From Chitinophaga sp. HK235 (GTDB lineage: Bacteria; Bacteroidota; Bacteroidia; Chitinophagales; Chitinophagaceae): a stretch of DNA of 64,000 nt. The stretch covers positions 6,198,501 through 6,262,500 of the forward strand of contig NZ_CP073766.1 of assembly GCF_018255755.1 (NCBI RefSeq), in the 5' to 3' direction. Shown one piece after another: positions 51,846 through 60,828 of this stretch. The translations under genes and the position numbers were made by a program. Each line of letters starts with the position of its first letter. The first letter of the stretch is position 1. The notes beneath the pieces were generated by a model. It saw nothing but the letters and a program-made list of their open reading frames with translations, searched no databases and was not told the DNA's origin.

Positions 51846-53402
51846 ATGGCAAGCAAAAAGTACTTATTACTGGCAGGCGCTGTGGGGTTACTAACAGCAT
51901 CTACCGGTTTTGCACAGGTTCAACCAACCGGCTATGATGCACTGGATTCTTCCAAAGTGTCAGGCAAGCGGTTGGTACAACAAAATAACTTCATGAACCA
52001 CCAATCCAACTTTCCTGCTAAACCCAGGGATATGTGGGAGCTCGGTCTCAGTGGTGGTTTGCACCTGATCAGCGGAACCGTTCCTCCTCATCCAGGTTTC
52101 GGTGGTGGTATCTCACTGAGAAAAGCACTGGGTCATACCTTCTCCGTAAGAGCTGAGTACATCGGTTCTATCGACAAAGGTCAGGACTATCAGCTGCGTC
52201 CAATTTCTTCTGTTGGCGGTTTCCCTAATCCATGGGGTCCTACTGCAGCAAAGAATGGTGGTTATTTCGTTCCTAACTACAGGTCCCAGAACCATCAGCT
52301 GTCTCTGGACATGATTGCCTCTCTGAGCAACATCCTGTTCTACAGAGCAGAACCTAAAATCAACTGGTACGTACTGGCTGGTTACTCTATCGTAGCTGCT
52401 GACGTAGACGTTGACGCTCTGGACGGTAACGGTAATGGTTATGACTACAGCGGCATCAACTTCGGTGCAAAACGTAGCGATATCAGAAAACAACTGAACA
52501 GCCTGAGAGATAAAAAATACGAGTCCAACGCTCCTTCTCAGGGTAACAGAATCTCTCTCGGTCGTCACGACAACAACCAGCTGATCCGTCACGCTCTGGA
52601 TGTTGGTACCGGTATCGCTTTCAAAGTAACTAAACGTTTCAACATCGGTCTGGAAGAGAAACTGACTATGCCTTTTGACGCTTACCTGGACGGTTATTCC
52701 GGCCCTGGTGGAGCTTCTAAAGACTTCTACTCTTACACCAGCCTGCGTCTGAACTTCAACCTGGGTAACGCTTCTAAACGCGTTCAGCCTCTGTGGTGGA
52801 TCAACCCGCTGGAATACGCTTACAGCGAGCTGAGCAACCCTCGTCACATGAAACTGCCTACTCCAGTACTGCCTGATGCAGACGGTGATGGCGTTACTGA
52901 CCAGTTCGACCGCGAACCTAACACTCCTGCTGGCGCACCTGTTGATTCTCACGGTGTTGCTAAGGATACTGACGGTGACGGCGTTCCTGACTACAAAGAC
53001 AAACAACTGATCACTCCGACTTACTGCCAGCCAGTTGACGCTGACGGTGTTGGTAAATGCCCAGATCCTGAGTGCTGCAAAAACATCGCTCCTGTAGCTA
53101 CTTGCTCCAGCCTGGTTCTGCCTAGCGTTTCTTTCAAAGGTAGCGCTACTAAAGTTGGTCGCGATCAGGAAGCTATCCTGGGTTCTGTTGCCTCTACTCT
53201 GAAAGCTAATCCTTCTTGCAACGTGCTGGTTACTGGCCACGCTGGTGCTAAAGGTAAAAAAGGTGGTGTTGATCTGAGCAGCCGTCGTGTTGACGCTGTG
53301 ATCGACTACCTGGCTGACAAACAAGGTATCGACCGCGGTCGCTTCATCAAACAAAACACTCCTGGTGAGTCCGGTACTGTTGACTTAGCTCCTGCTAACT
53401 AA
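51846..53402 (+). CDS. OmpA-family outer-membrane protein
   Basis: A 518-residue protein with a signal peptide (about 1-24, TGFAQ), a beta-barrel-like N-terminal part (about 60-320), a stretch of calcium-binding thrombospondin type 3-like repeats (about 340-420; DADGDGVTDQFD, DTDGDGVPDYKD) and a C-terminal OmpA domain (about 430-518). In the peptidoglycan-binding motif the Asp of GHTD is replaced by G467 (GHAG), while R481 in LSSRR remains. Codon use is strongly biased to GTT, GCT, CGT and AAC types, unlike its neighbours, as expected for a highly expressed protein. It has its own promoter and terminator. Confidence 0.88.
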   Translation: MASKKYLLLAGAVGLLTASTGFAQVQPTGYDALDSSKVSGKRLVQQNNFMNHQSNFPAKPRDMWELGLSGGLHLISGTVPPHPGFGGGISLRKALGHTFSVRAEYIGSIDKGQDYQLRPISSVGGFPNPWGPTAAKNGGYFVPNYRSQNHQLSLDMIASLSNILFYRAEPKINWYVLAGYSIVAADVDVDALDGNGNGYDYSGINFGAKRSDIRKQLNSLRDKKYESNAPSQGNRISLGRHDNNQLIRHALDVGTGIAFKVTKRFNIGLEEKLTMPFDAYLDGYSGPGGASKDFYSYTSLRLNFNLGNASKRVQPLWWINPLEYAYSELSNPRHMKLPTPVLPDADGDGVTDQFDREPNTPAGAPVDSHGVAKDTDGDGVPDYKDKQLITPTYCQPVDADGVGKCPDPECCKNIAPVATCSSLVLPSVSFKGSATKVGRDQEAILGSVASTLKANPSCNVLVTGHAGAKGKKGGVDLSSRRVDAVIDYLADKQGIDRGRFIKQNTPGESGTVDLAPAN

Positions 53403-53432
53403 TCAGTTTCACTCATTGAGATGAATAATTAA

Positions 53433-53466
53433 AAAGTCCTCTCCCACTCATCTGGGAGAGGACTTT
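53433..53466 (+). terminator. Terminator of the OmpA-like gene
   Basis: Perfect 14-bp stem (53433-53446 and 53453-53466) with a 6-base loop and a short T-tract. A second, weaker hairpin lies at 53529-53545, in the leader of kup. Confidence 0.85.
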
Positions 53467-53564
53467 CTCATTATGCCAACCCCTACCGGCCTCTTCACTG
53501 TCACCTTTTATTGCTGATCTCAATATTTCCTCCTAATTTTGGAGGCTTTTTAAAAAAAAATTTT

Positions 53565-55517
53565 GTGGGCATAAACATTAACAGGGTATCCCTGGCAGGT
53601 TTAGTAGTAGCGCTGGGTATCATCTACGGCGACATCGGAACTTCTCCGCTCTATGTTTTTAAAGCCATCGTAGGCGGTAATCCCATCAGCGACCTCCTCG
53701 TCATCGGAGGTATTTCCTGTATTATCTGGACGCTGACTTTACAAACCACCGTTAAGTACGTTATTCTGACCCTAAGGGCTGACAACAAAGGGGAAGGTGG
53801 TATCTTCTCCCTGTATGCGCTCGTCAGACGACACGCCAAATGGGCCGTTATTTTCGGTATGATCGGAGGCGCAGCCCTCCTCGCAGACGGGATCATCACT
53901 CCGCCAATCACCGTCACTTCCGCTATCGAAGGGCTACGTACCCTCGAAGTATTTAAAGACCTCAGCCAGCTGACCATCGTCAAAATCGTATTAACCATCA
54001 TTACCGGACTCTTTATCATGCAGCAGTTCGGCACAGTGTCTATAGGCCGCATGTTCGGTCCTATCATGGTACTATGGTTTTCTATGCTGGGTATCCTCGG
54101 TATCTCCCACATCGCAGACGATATGAGCATTATGAAGGCGTTTAGCCCTCATTATGCCATAGAACTGCTGACCACCTATCCCAAAGGATTCCTCATCCTC
54201 GGTGCCGTTTTCCTCTGTACCACAGGGGCCGAAGCACTCTATTCCGACCTCGGTCACTGCGGAAGAGGCAACATCCGGGTATCCTGGATCTTCGTCAAAA
54301 CATGTCTGATCCTCAACTACCTCGGACAAGGTGCCTGGTTGCTCACCCAGAAAGGACAGATCCTTCCTAAAGATCAGAACCCCTTCTTTACCATCATGCC
54401 GGAATGGTTCATCATTTTTGGGGTACTCATCGCTACGCTGGCTTCCATTATCGCCAGCCAGGCCCTGATATCAGGCTCATTTACGCTCATCGCAGAAGCG
54501 ATGCGCCTCAACCTCTGGCCTAAAATGAAGGTGAACTATCCCACTGAAATGCGCGGACAGCTCTATATTCCCGGTATCAATACCATGCTGTTTGTAGGCT
54601 GTGCGGCTATCGTTATACTCTTCCAGGAATCTTCTCATATGGAAGCGGCCTACGGGCTTTCCATCACGATCTGTATGCTGATGACCTCCTGCCTGTTCGC
54701 CTTTTATCTATACACGCGGAGGGTATGGACAGGATGGATACTATTATACCTGGTGGTATATCTCTCCATAGAATTCTCCTTCCTGTTTGCCAACCTGGTC
54801 AAATTCATGCACGGTGGTTATGTCACCGTTATCGTGGCTGGTGCCCTCTTCCTGGTCATGATCGTATGGTTCAAATCCCGCAAGATCAAAAACCGCTATG
54901 TGGAATTTGTGAGACTGGAAGATTATCTGCCTATCATACAGGAATTGAGTAATGACACTACTATCCCCAAATATGCCACCCACCTGGTATATATGAGTAG
55001 TGCCGATAATCCGAAGGAAATAGAACATAAAATCATCTACTCCATCCTCAATAAAAAGCCTAAAAGGGCTGATATTTACTGGTTTGTACACGTAGACGTG
55101 GTCGATGAACCTTACCTGAGCGAATATTCGGTTCAAACTATTATCCCCAACGAAGTAATACGGGTGGAATTCCGCCTGGGCTTCAAAGTGGAACAAAGGA
55201 TCAACCTGATGTTCAGAATGGTGGTGGAAGATATGGTACGTAACAAGGAAGTGAATATCACCAGCCGTTACGAATCACTCAGCAAAAACAATGTAGTAGG
55301 AGACTTCCAGTTTATCGTGATGGAAAAATTCCTTTCTCACGACAACGACCTGCCACTGTACGAGCGGATGATCATGAAGATGTACTTCTTCCTGAAAAAA
55401 ATCAGTTTGTCAGAAGAAAGAGGTTTCGGGCTGGATTCCAGTTATGTAACTATCGAAAAATACCCGCTGGTAGTGGCTCCTGTCACCAACCTGCAGTTAA
55501 AACGCATTATACATTAA
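53565..55517 (+). CDS. kup: Low-affinity potassium transporter Kup
   Basis: Potassium uptake permease (KUP/HAK/KT type), 650 residues with about 12 helices and a hydrophilic C-terminal domain (about 455-650). The N-terminal signature ALGIIYGDIGTSPLYVFKA is immediately after the start. Other family parts are GGIFSLYALVRR (about 79-90) and GAEALYSDLGHCGR. The GTG at 53565 is chosen, because the longer frame from a TTG at 53511 crosses a hairpin and T-run. The next gene follows after 114 bases that form an inverted repeat. Confidence 0.94.
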   Translation: MGININRVSLAGLVVALGIIYGDIGTSPLYVFKAIVGGNPISDLLVIGGISCIIWTLTLQTTVKYVILTLRADNKGEGGIFSLYALVRRHAKWAVIFGMIGGAALLADGIITPPITVTSAIEGLRTLEVFKDLSQLTIVKIVLTIITGLFIMQQFGTVSIGRMFGPIMVLWFSMLGILGISHIADDMSIMKAFSPHYAIELLTTYPKGFLILGAVFLCTTGAEALYSDLGHCGRGNIRVSWIFVKTCLILNYLGQGAWLLTQKGQILPKDQNPFFTIMPEWFIIFGVLIATLASIIASQALISGSFTLIAEAMRLNLWPKMKVNYPTEMRGQLYIPGINTMLFVGCAAIVILFQESSHMEAAYGLSITICMLMTSCLFAFYLYTRRVWTGWILLYLVVYLSIEFSFLFANLVKFMHGGYVTVIVAGALFLVMIVWFKSRKIKNRYVEFVRLEDYLPIIQELSNDTTIPKYATHLVYMSSADNPKEIEHKIIYSILNKKPKRADIYWFVHVDVVDEPYLSEYSVQTIIPNEVIRVEFRLGFKVEQRINLMFRMVVEDMVRNKEVNITSRYESLSKNNVVGDFQFIVMEKFLSHDNDLPLYERMIMKMYFFLKKISLSEERGFGLDSSYVTIEKYPLVVAPVTNLQLKRIIH

Positions 55518-55526
55518 CCGGCTGAT

Positions 55527-55624
55527 AGAGATTTGATTATTTAGGATTTCCCGCAAAAAATCCGGATATTTTTAAGATCTTGGGTGATAGGATTTTGTGG
55601 GAAAACCCAAATAATCAAATCTCT
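55527..55624. repeat. Inverted repeat element between kup and the DUF4091 gene
   Basis: Perfect 16-bp outer arms (55527-55542 and 55609-55624) enclose a 66-base centre with a second, imperfect complementary pair. The words GATTTGATTATTT resemble those of the palindrome at 26511-26569. Confidence 0.65.
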
Positions 55625-55631
55625 ATTTAGT

Positions 55632-57389
55632 ATGGTGAACAAATTTTTTGGCGTGCTGGTATTACTGGCATTGCAACAAAACGTATGGGCCCAGAGCGGT
55701 CCTGCTGCCGGATATCAGGAGTTGCCTGATCCCCGGCCTGTCAATAAAGCTTCCTGGGAAGCTGTAAAGGGCAACCAGCTCCACGTTGCCTTTGGTTCTG
55801 CCGATATCCGATACGAAAAAAGAAATGCTCCCGATCCCAACAGCCTGACCTCTTCCTGGGGTACTAAAGCCTGGAAAGGCGAAAGAGTACATACACAGTT
55901 CCTCCTCTGGACCACCAACCCGCTCACTGATGTGAGTATTGAAGCCGGTGCCCTGCAGGGCGGTAAAGGGGCTGTTATTCCCGCCAGTGCGGTCACTACA
56001 GGCTTTGTACGATACGTAATGACTGACGAGCTGAATAAGGACGGCAGTGGCTGCGGTTATCGCAAGCCTGAAAACTTCGACTCTTCACTGGTGGCTGACG
56101 GTATTGATATACAGCGTAAAATGAACATAGCGGCTAATAATACGCAGCCTGTGTGGCTGAGTATACAAGTGCCGGCTGGTACCACTCCGGGCCTCTATAA
56201 AGGTCTTGTGAAGGTGAAAAACGGCAACACAATCAGTAGCCTGCCTTATGAGATACAGGTAGTTAACCATACGCTCCCTGCGCCTAAAGACTGGAAGTTT
56301 CACCTCGACCTCTGGCAAAGCCCTGATGCTGTGGCCCGGATGTATGGCGTAAAACCCTGGAGCGAAGCTCATTTTAAGGCGATGAAGCCTTATATGCAGA
56401 TGCTGGCAGCAGCCGGACAAAAATGCATTACTGCCACTATTATCTATGATCCGTGGAATAGTCAGACGGAAGACGTGTATGGTTCTATGGTAAAGTGGAC
56501 TAAAAAGAAAGACGGTTCATGGGCTTTTGACTATACCGTTTTTGATAAATGGGTACAATTCATGATGGACCTCGGCATCAAAAAGGAAATCAACTGTTAC
56601 AGTATGATTCCCTGGAACCTGAAATTCTATTATTATGATGAGGCGAAAGGTAAAGACACATTGCTGATTGCCAAACCTGGTTCTCCGGAATATGCGGCCC
56701 ACTGGCAGCCGATGCTGAACGATTTTGTGAAGCATCTGAAAGCCAAAGGCTGGTTTGATATTACCACCATTGCCATGGATGAGCGTCCAATGGCAGATAT
56801 GCAGGAAGCCCTGGCCCTGATCAGAAAAGCAGACAAAAACTTCAGATTATCGCTGGCGGGTAGTTATCATGCGCCACTGGACAAGGATATCTATGATTTT
56901 TGTGTTGCCTCCAAGGAGCCTTTTCCGGATGAAGTGCTGAAAGAGCGGGTAAAAAAGGGATGGCCTACTACATTCTACACCTGCTGTACAGAAGGATTTC
57001 CTAATACCTTTACTTTCTCTCCTCCGGCAGAAGCTACCTTTATGGGCTGGCATGCTGCTTACAAGGGGTATACCGGTTACTTACGCTGGGCTTATAACTG
57101 CTGGGTAAAAAAGCCGTTGCAGGATAGCCGTTTCCGTGCCTGGGCTGCAGGGGATACTTATTTCGTATATCCGGGACCGCGGTCTTCCATTCGTTTTGAG
57201 CGCCTGGTGGAAGGGGTGCAGGACTATGAAAAAATCCGGATTTTAAGGGAAGAATACACCAGAACTCGCAACGCTGAAGGGCTGGCAAAGCTGGAAAAGA
57301 TGCTGGCACCATTTGATATCAATGCGCTGAAAACCATTCCGGCAGCAGATATGCTGCGAGGGGCGAAGCAGCAGCTGAGTGAATTATAA
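55632..57389 (+). CDS. Secreted DUF4091 glycoside-hydrolase-like protein
   Basis: A 585-residue exported protein with a signal peptide (about 1-21, VWAQ). The middle resembles a glycoside-hydrolase domain: GQKCITATIIYDPWNSQ, then the acid-rich MDERPMADM motif near residue 390. The C-terminal DUF4091 signature is the YLRWAYNCWV stretch followed by the SIRFERLVEGVQDYEKIRIL segment. It is probably a carbohydrate-active enzyme, with substrate unknown. The ATG at 55632 (MVNKFFGVL) is chosen over an earlier one at 55584 because it begins directly with the signal peptide. Confidence 0.85.
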   Translation: MVNKFFGVLVLLALQQNVWAQSGPAAGYQELPDPRPVNKASWEAVKGNQLHVAFGSADIRYEKRNAPDPNSLTSSWGTKAWKGERVHTQFLLWTTNPLTDVSIEAGALQGGKGAVIPASAVTTGFVRYVMTDELNKDGSGCGYRKPENFDSSLVADGIDIQRKMNIAANNTQPVWLSIQVPAGTTPGLYKGLVKVKNGNTISSLPYEIQVVNHTLPAPKDWKFHLDLWQSPDAVARMYGVKPWSEAHFKAMKPYMQMLAAAGQKCITATIIYDPWNSQTEDVYGSMVKWTKKKDGSWAFDYTVFDKWVQFMMDLGIKKEINCYSMIPWNLKFYYYDEAKGKDTLLIAKPGSPEYAAHWQPMLNDFVKHLKAKGWFDITTIAMDERPMADMQEALALIRKADKNFRLSLAGSYHAPLDKDIYDFCVASKEPFPDEVLKERVKKGWPTTFYTCCTEGFPNTFTFSPPAEATFMGWHAAYKGYTGYLRWAYNCWVKKPLQDSRFRAWAAGDTYFVYPGPRSSIRFERLVEGVQDYEKIRILREEYTRTRNAEGLAKLEKMLAPFDINALKTIPAADMLRGAKQQLSEL

Positions 57390-57394
57390 AAGAA

Positions 57395-57427
57395 AAATCC
57401 TCCGGGGAACCGGAGGATTTTCTTTTT
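57395..57427. terminator. Bidirectional terminator between the DUF4091 gene and ftsZ
   Basis: Perfect 11-bp stem (57395-57405 and 57410-57420) with a GGAA tetraloop and A/T-rich flanks. It serves the convergent DUF4091 and ftsZ transcripts. Confidence 0.85.
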
Positions 57428-57478
57428 AACACAACTAAAAAAACAATCAAATGTCCGAATGGAATATCTCTAAGTTCA

Positions 57479-59248
57479 TCAATCGGGCTTCTTCCCATCT
57501 AAAAATGTATTGATAGTATTTATTTCGGGATGGTTGTTTTGTCCTGGTTCACCGCTTACAGTGTAGTTGGAATAGAAGTGTTCGGCGGAGCCGGCACCAT
57601 TTTCCAGGGCTACATTGCGGCGCAGATAGGCCGGGATGTTTTCAATTTCCGCGTTGTTGTCCATGTTTTTTACGTTGAAGCTGATGCTGCGCAGTTTGGC
57701 AACTCTTTCTGCCTGTTTGCGTTTTTGTTCTTCCAGCTCTTCGTAGGAATGTTGCATGGGCACTTCAGGGGGCAGTGGGTGGTGGTTCATTTCCTCTTCC
57801 CGGTACACCATTTTCATTTCAGGAGGCGGGGTATTGCCTGGTTCCACATAGATGTGTGACGGCCTGCTGAGGTAACCGCCTGCGCTGCTACCGCCTTGAG
57901 GCTGAATTACGTTCACATTGGGCTGTGTGGAAGGCTGTACCTGTTGCGGCTGATGTTGCTGGTGCAGCTGCTGCATCTGTTGTTCAGGTGTCACCTGCGG
58001 CTGTTGAGCAGGCACTTGTTGAACGTTCAGTACATAGTTCTGCCGGGCAGGAGCGATGGGCGCCTGCTGTTGTGGCGGAGTATAGCCGGTAGTGGGTTCA
58101 GGATGAGGCACTGCGGGTTCCATCAGACGAGGGGCCATCAGGTCTTGCGGTTCGTGGAAAAGCACGCCCTGTGCCTGTTGCGTGTTCATCTTTTTCTCAT
58201 CCCCATCTTTACCCAGCTGCATTACGATTTTAGGCTCGGTACGTTCCGGTGTGGAAGGTGCCATTTTCATCTGCTGGATCGGTTTCTGTTCAAAACCGGT
58301 AGCGATGATGGTAACACCCAGTTTGCGGTCCAACGTCTGGTCGTAGCCCACACCCAGGATCACGTCGCAATCCTCACCTGCCTGGCTCTGTACATAGGCC
58401 TGGATGATGTCCATTTCATCCAGTGTATGTTCAAATTCACCTTCAGAAGAGGAGATATTGATAAGGATCCATTTGGCACCACGGATATCGTTGTCGTTCA
58501 GCAGCGGAGAAGTCAGTGCATCTTCGATCGCTCTTTGTGCACGGTTTTCGCCTTCTGCGATGGAAGAGCCGAGGATAGCCACGCCACCGTTACGCATAAC
58601 GGTGCAAACGTCGGCAAAGTCCACGTTGATCTGGCCGGTGGAGTTGATAACGTCGGTAATACATTTGGCAGCAGTTGCCAGTACGTTATCTGCTTTTTCG
58701 AAGGCAGCCTTAAATTTAAGGTCACCGAATTTCTGCCTTAATTTATCATTGGAGATGATCAGCAGGGTGTCTACATACTCTTTTAGTCGTTGAACACCTT
58801 CATCTGCCTGCAGCATTCTTTTTTTACCTTCATAAGAAAACGGGGTAGTAACAATACCAACGGTCAGAATACCCAGTTCCTTACATATCCGCGCGATGAT
58901 AGGGGCGCCACCGGTACCGGTGCCACCGCCCATACCGGCAGTGATGAAGGCCATTTTAGTATTTACCTCCAGTATTTTTTTGATTTCTTCAAAGGATTCT
59001 TCTGTCGCCTGTTTCCCGATTTCGGGATTGGCGCCGGCTCCAAGCCCCTGTGTGAGGTGAGGACCCAACTGTATTTTGTTGGGAACAGGGCTGTTTGCGA
59101 TAGCCTGGGCATCGGTATTACAGATAATAAAATTCACCCCTTCAATGCGTTGGCTATACATATGATTCACCGCATTACTTCCACCGCCACCAATGCCGAT
59201 GACCTTGATGATAGAAGATTTTTCCTTAGGAAGATCAAAATGTATCAT
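57479..59248 (-). CDS. ftsZ: Cell division protein FtsZ with long P/Q-rich linker
   Basis: Tubulin-like GTPase that forms the division ring, 589 residues. The tubulin signature GGGTGTG is at 107-113 and the GTPase/T7-loop domains cover about 10-330. An unusually long linker rich in Pro and Gln (about 350-490) separates them from a conserved C-terminal stretch with IPAYLRR (about 537-543), followed by a further tail to 589. E. coli FtsZ is only 383 residues. The gene is the last of the murG-murC-ftsQ-ftsA-ftsZ string and ends before a terminator. Confidence 0.97.
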   Translation of the reverse strand: MIHFDLPKEKSSIIKVIGIGGGGSNAVNHMYSQRIEGVNFIICNTDAQAIANSPVPNKIQLGPHLTQGLGAGANPEIGKQATEESFEEIKKILEVNTKMAFITAGMGGGTGTGGAPIIARICKELGILTVGIVTTPFSYEGKKRMLQADEGVQRLKEYVDTLLIISNDKLRQKFGDLKFKAAFEKADNVLATAAKCITDVINSTGQINVDFADVCTVMRNGGVAILGSSIAEGENRAQRAIEDALTSPLLNDNDIRGAKWILINISSSEGEFEHTLDEMDIIQAYVQSQAGEDCDVILGVGYDQTLDRKLGVTIIATGFEQKPIQQMKMAPSTPERTEPKIVMQLGKDGDEKKMNTQQAQGVLFHEPQDLMAPRLMEPAVPHPEPTTGYTPPQQQAPIAPARQNYVLNVQQVPAQQPQVTPEQQMQQLHQQHQPQQVQPSTQPNVNVIQPQGGSSAGGYLSRPSHIYVEPGNTPPPEMKMVYREEEMNHHPLPPEVPMQHSYEELEEQKRKQAERVAKLRSISFNVKNMDNNAEIENIPAYLRRNVALENGAGSAEHFYSNYTVSGEPGQNNHPEINTINTFLDGKKPD

Positions 59249-59276
59249 GACTCTATACTTTTATGGGTTAGTACGG

Positions 59277-59361
59277 ATAATTAATAATGAACATGTTAGA
59301 TGCTAATTGCGTGTATTCTTTGCCGTTAATATGGTTCATTTGTCCTCTCATTATTAATTAT
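59277..59361. repeat. AT-rich inverted repeat between ftsA and ftsZ
   Basis: Perfect 14-bp arms (59277-59290 and 59348-59361) enclose 57 bases. The right arm with its preceding CCTCT resembles that of the repeat at 23104-23134. It lies in the 173-base spacer of two co-directional genes. Confidence 0.55.
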
Positions 59362-59421
59362 CGTTCTTGATTGCATATATATTAAACGTTTGCTGCTCGC
59401 AACAATTGCGCCATTTCACAT

Positions 59422-60828
59422 TTACAGTTTTGCGTCTTCTTCTTCTGTAAACATGTCAATGATTTTTGTTTTCATTTTGTCCAGAAAATTCTTGAGCGAA
59501 GCATTTCTTTCTTTTGCTTTCCTGTCCTGGATTTCCTGGGAGGAAGGTGCTTCTTCCGTTCCCCAATCGTCTTGCTGGGTAGCTGATTGTGCAGCTTGTT
59601 CCTTGGCGAAATAGCTGGTATTAATTTTTACATAATTTTCTTCGAGTGACTTACGGTCATTTTCATAATCGTTGTAACCTTTGAGTATCAATCCTACGCA
59701 GGTAGCGTACATAGGCTTGGTCAGTTCTTCGTCGAACAGGCCACTGGACAGGTGTTCGTTGGGGAAGCCGATGCGTGCACTGGCGCCGGTAGTGTATTCG
59801 GTGAGCTGGATCAGGTGTTTCAGTTGAGAACCGCCACCAGTAAGGATAATGCCGCCATTCAGCATTTTATTGTCCATACCGATCTGTTTGAGGTGATACA
59901 CTACGAAATCGAGTATCTCACTCATACGGGCCTGGATGATATGTGCCAGGTTTTTAACGGATATTTCCTTGGGGCTTTGTCCGCGTAAACCGGGAATAGT
60001 GATATAAGCGTTGCTTTTAGCTTCATCGGCCAGGGCATAACCGAATTGCACTTTCATCTGTTCAGCCTGTGTTTTTAATACACCGAGGCCGTTTTTAATA
60101 TCATTCGTGATGTTTTCCCCGCCATAAGGAATAACAGCAGTATGTTTCAGGATACCTTCATAGAACACAGCCAGGTCGGTGGTACCGCCTCCGATGTCTA
60201 CGATGGCAACGCCGGCTTCAAAGTCCATGTCGCACATGACAGCGGCGGCAGAGGCCAGCGGCTGCAGTACCAGGTCACGGATTTTCAGCCCTGATTTTTC
60301 CACACTACGGTTAATATTACGGATGGCGTTTTTATCACCGGTGATGATATGGAAGTTGGCACCCACCTTCACCCCAGACATACCAATAGGGTAGGTGATA
60401 TTCTGCAAACTATCCACAATATATTGCTGCGGGATCACATCAATGATCTGATCACTGGCAGGGATAACGGTTTTGTACTGATCGTTGATCAGCTGGTCAA
60501 TATCTTTCTGGGATATTTCCGCCTCCACATCATTGCGGACAATATCTCCACGGGTTTGCAAACTTTTGATATGATGACCGGCGATGCCGACATATACTTC
60601 ATTGATCTCCAGATGGGGGCTGGAGGCATAACAGTTTTCCAGGGCTTGCCTGATGGCTTTTATAGTCTGGTCAATGTTCAGCACCATGCCGTGCTGCACA
60701 CCAAACGATGTAGCTTTACCGAATCCCAGGATTTCCAGTTTCCCGTATTCATTCTTCCGTCCTGCTATGGCAGCAATCTTCGTAGTTCCTATGTCGAGAC
60801 CTACAATGATGGGAGCTTCCTGATTCAT
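59422..60828 (-). CDS. ftsA: Cell division protein FtsA
   Basis: Actin-fold ATPase that anchors FtsZ to the membrane, 468 residues. The phosphate-1 segment GLDIGTTKIAAI is near the start, the second phosphate segment VDIGGGTTDLAVFY near 206, and the LTGGGSQL segment near 334. A longer C-terminal region (about 395-468) is rich in Glu, Lys and Gln. The start codon overlaps the ftsQ stop by four bases (ATGA), so translation is coupled. Confidence 0.96.
   Translation of the reverse strand: MNQEAPIIVGLDIGTTKIAAIAGRKNEYGKLEILGFGKATSFGVQHGMVLNIDQTIKAIRQALENCYASSPHLEINEVYVGIAGHHIKSLQTRGDIVRNDVEAEISQKDIDQLINDQYKTVIPASDQIIDVIPQQYIVDSLQNITYPIGMSGVKVGANFHIITGDKNAIRNINRSVEKSGLKIRDLVLQPLASAAAVMCDMDFEAGVAIVDIGGGTTDLAVFYEGILKHTAVIPYGGENITNDIKNGLGVLKTQAEQMKVQFGYALADEAKSNAYITIPGLRGQSPKEISVKNLAHIIQARMSEILDFVVYHLKQIGMDNKMLNGGIILTGGGSQLKHLIQLTEYTTGASARIGFPNEHLSSGLFDEELTKPMYATCVGLILKGYNDYENDRKSLEENYVKINTSYFAKEQAAQSATQQDDWGTEEAPSSQEIQDRKAKERNASLKNFLDKMKTKIIDMFTEEEDAKL

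Noticed and set aside
52113..53354. Long open frame of 413 codons on the minus strand opposite the OmpA-like gene
   Set aside because: The plus strand gene has clear domains, promoter and terminator. The minus frame is a product of biased codons and has no recognisable domain.
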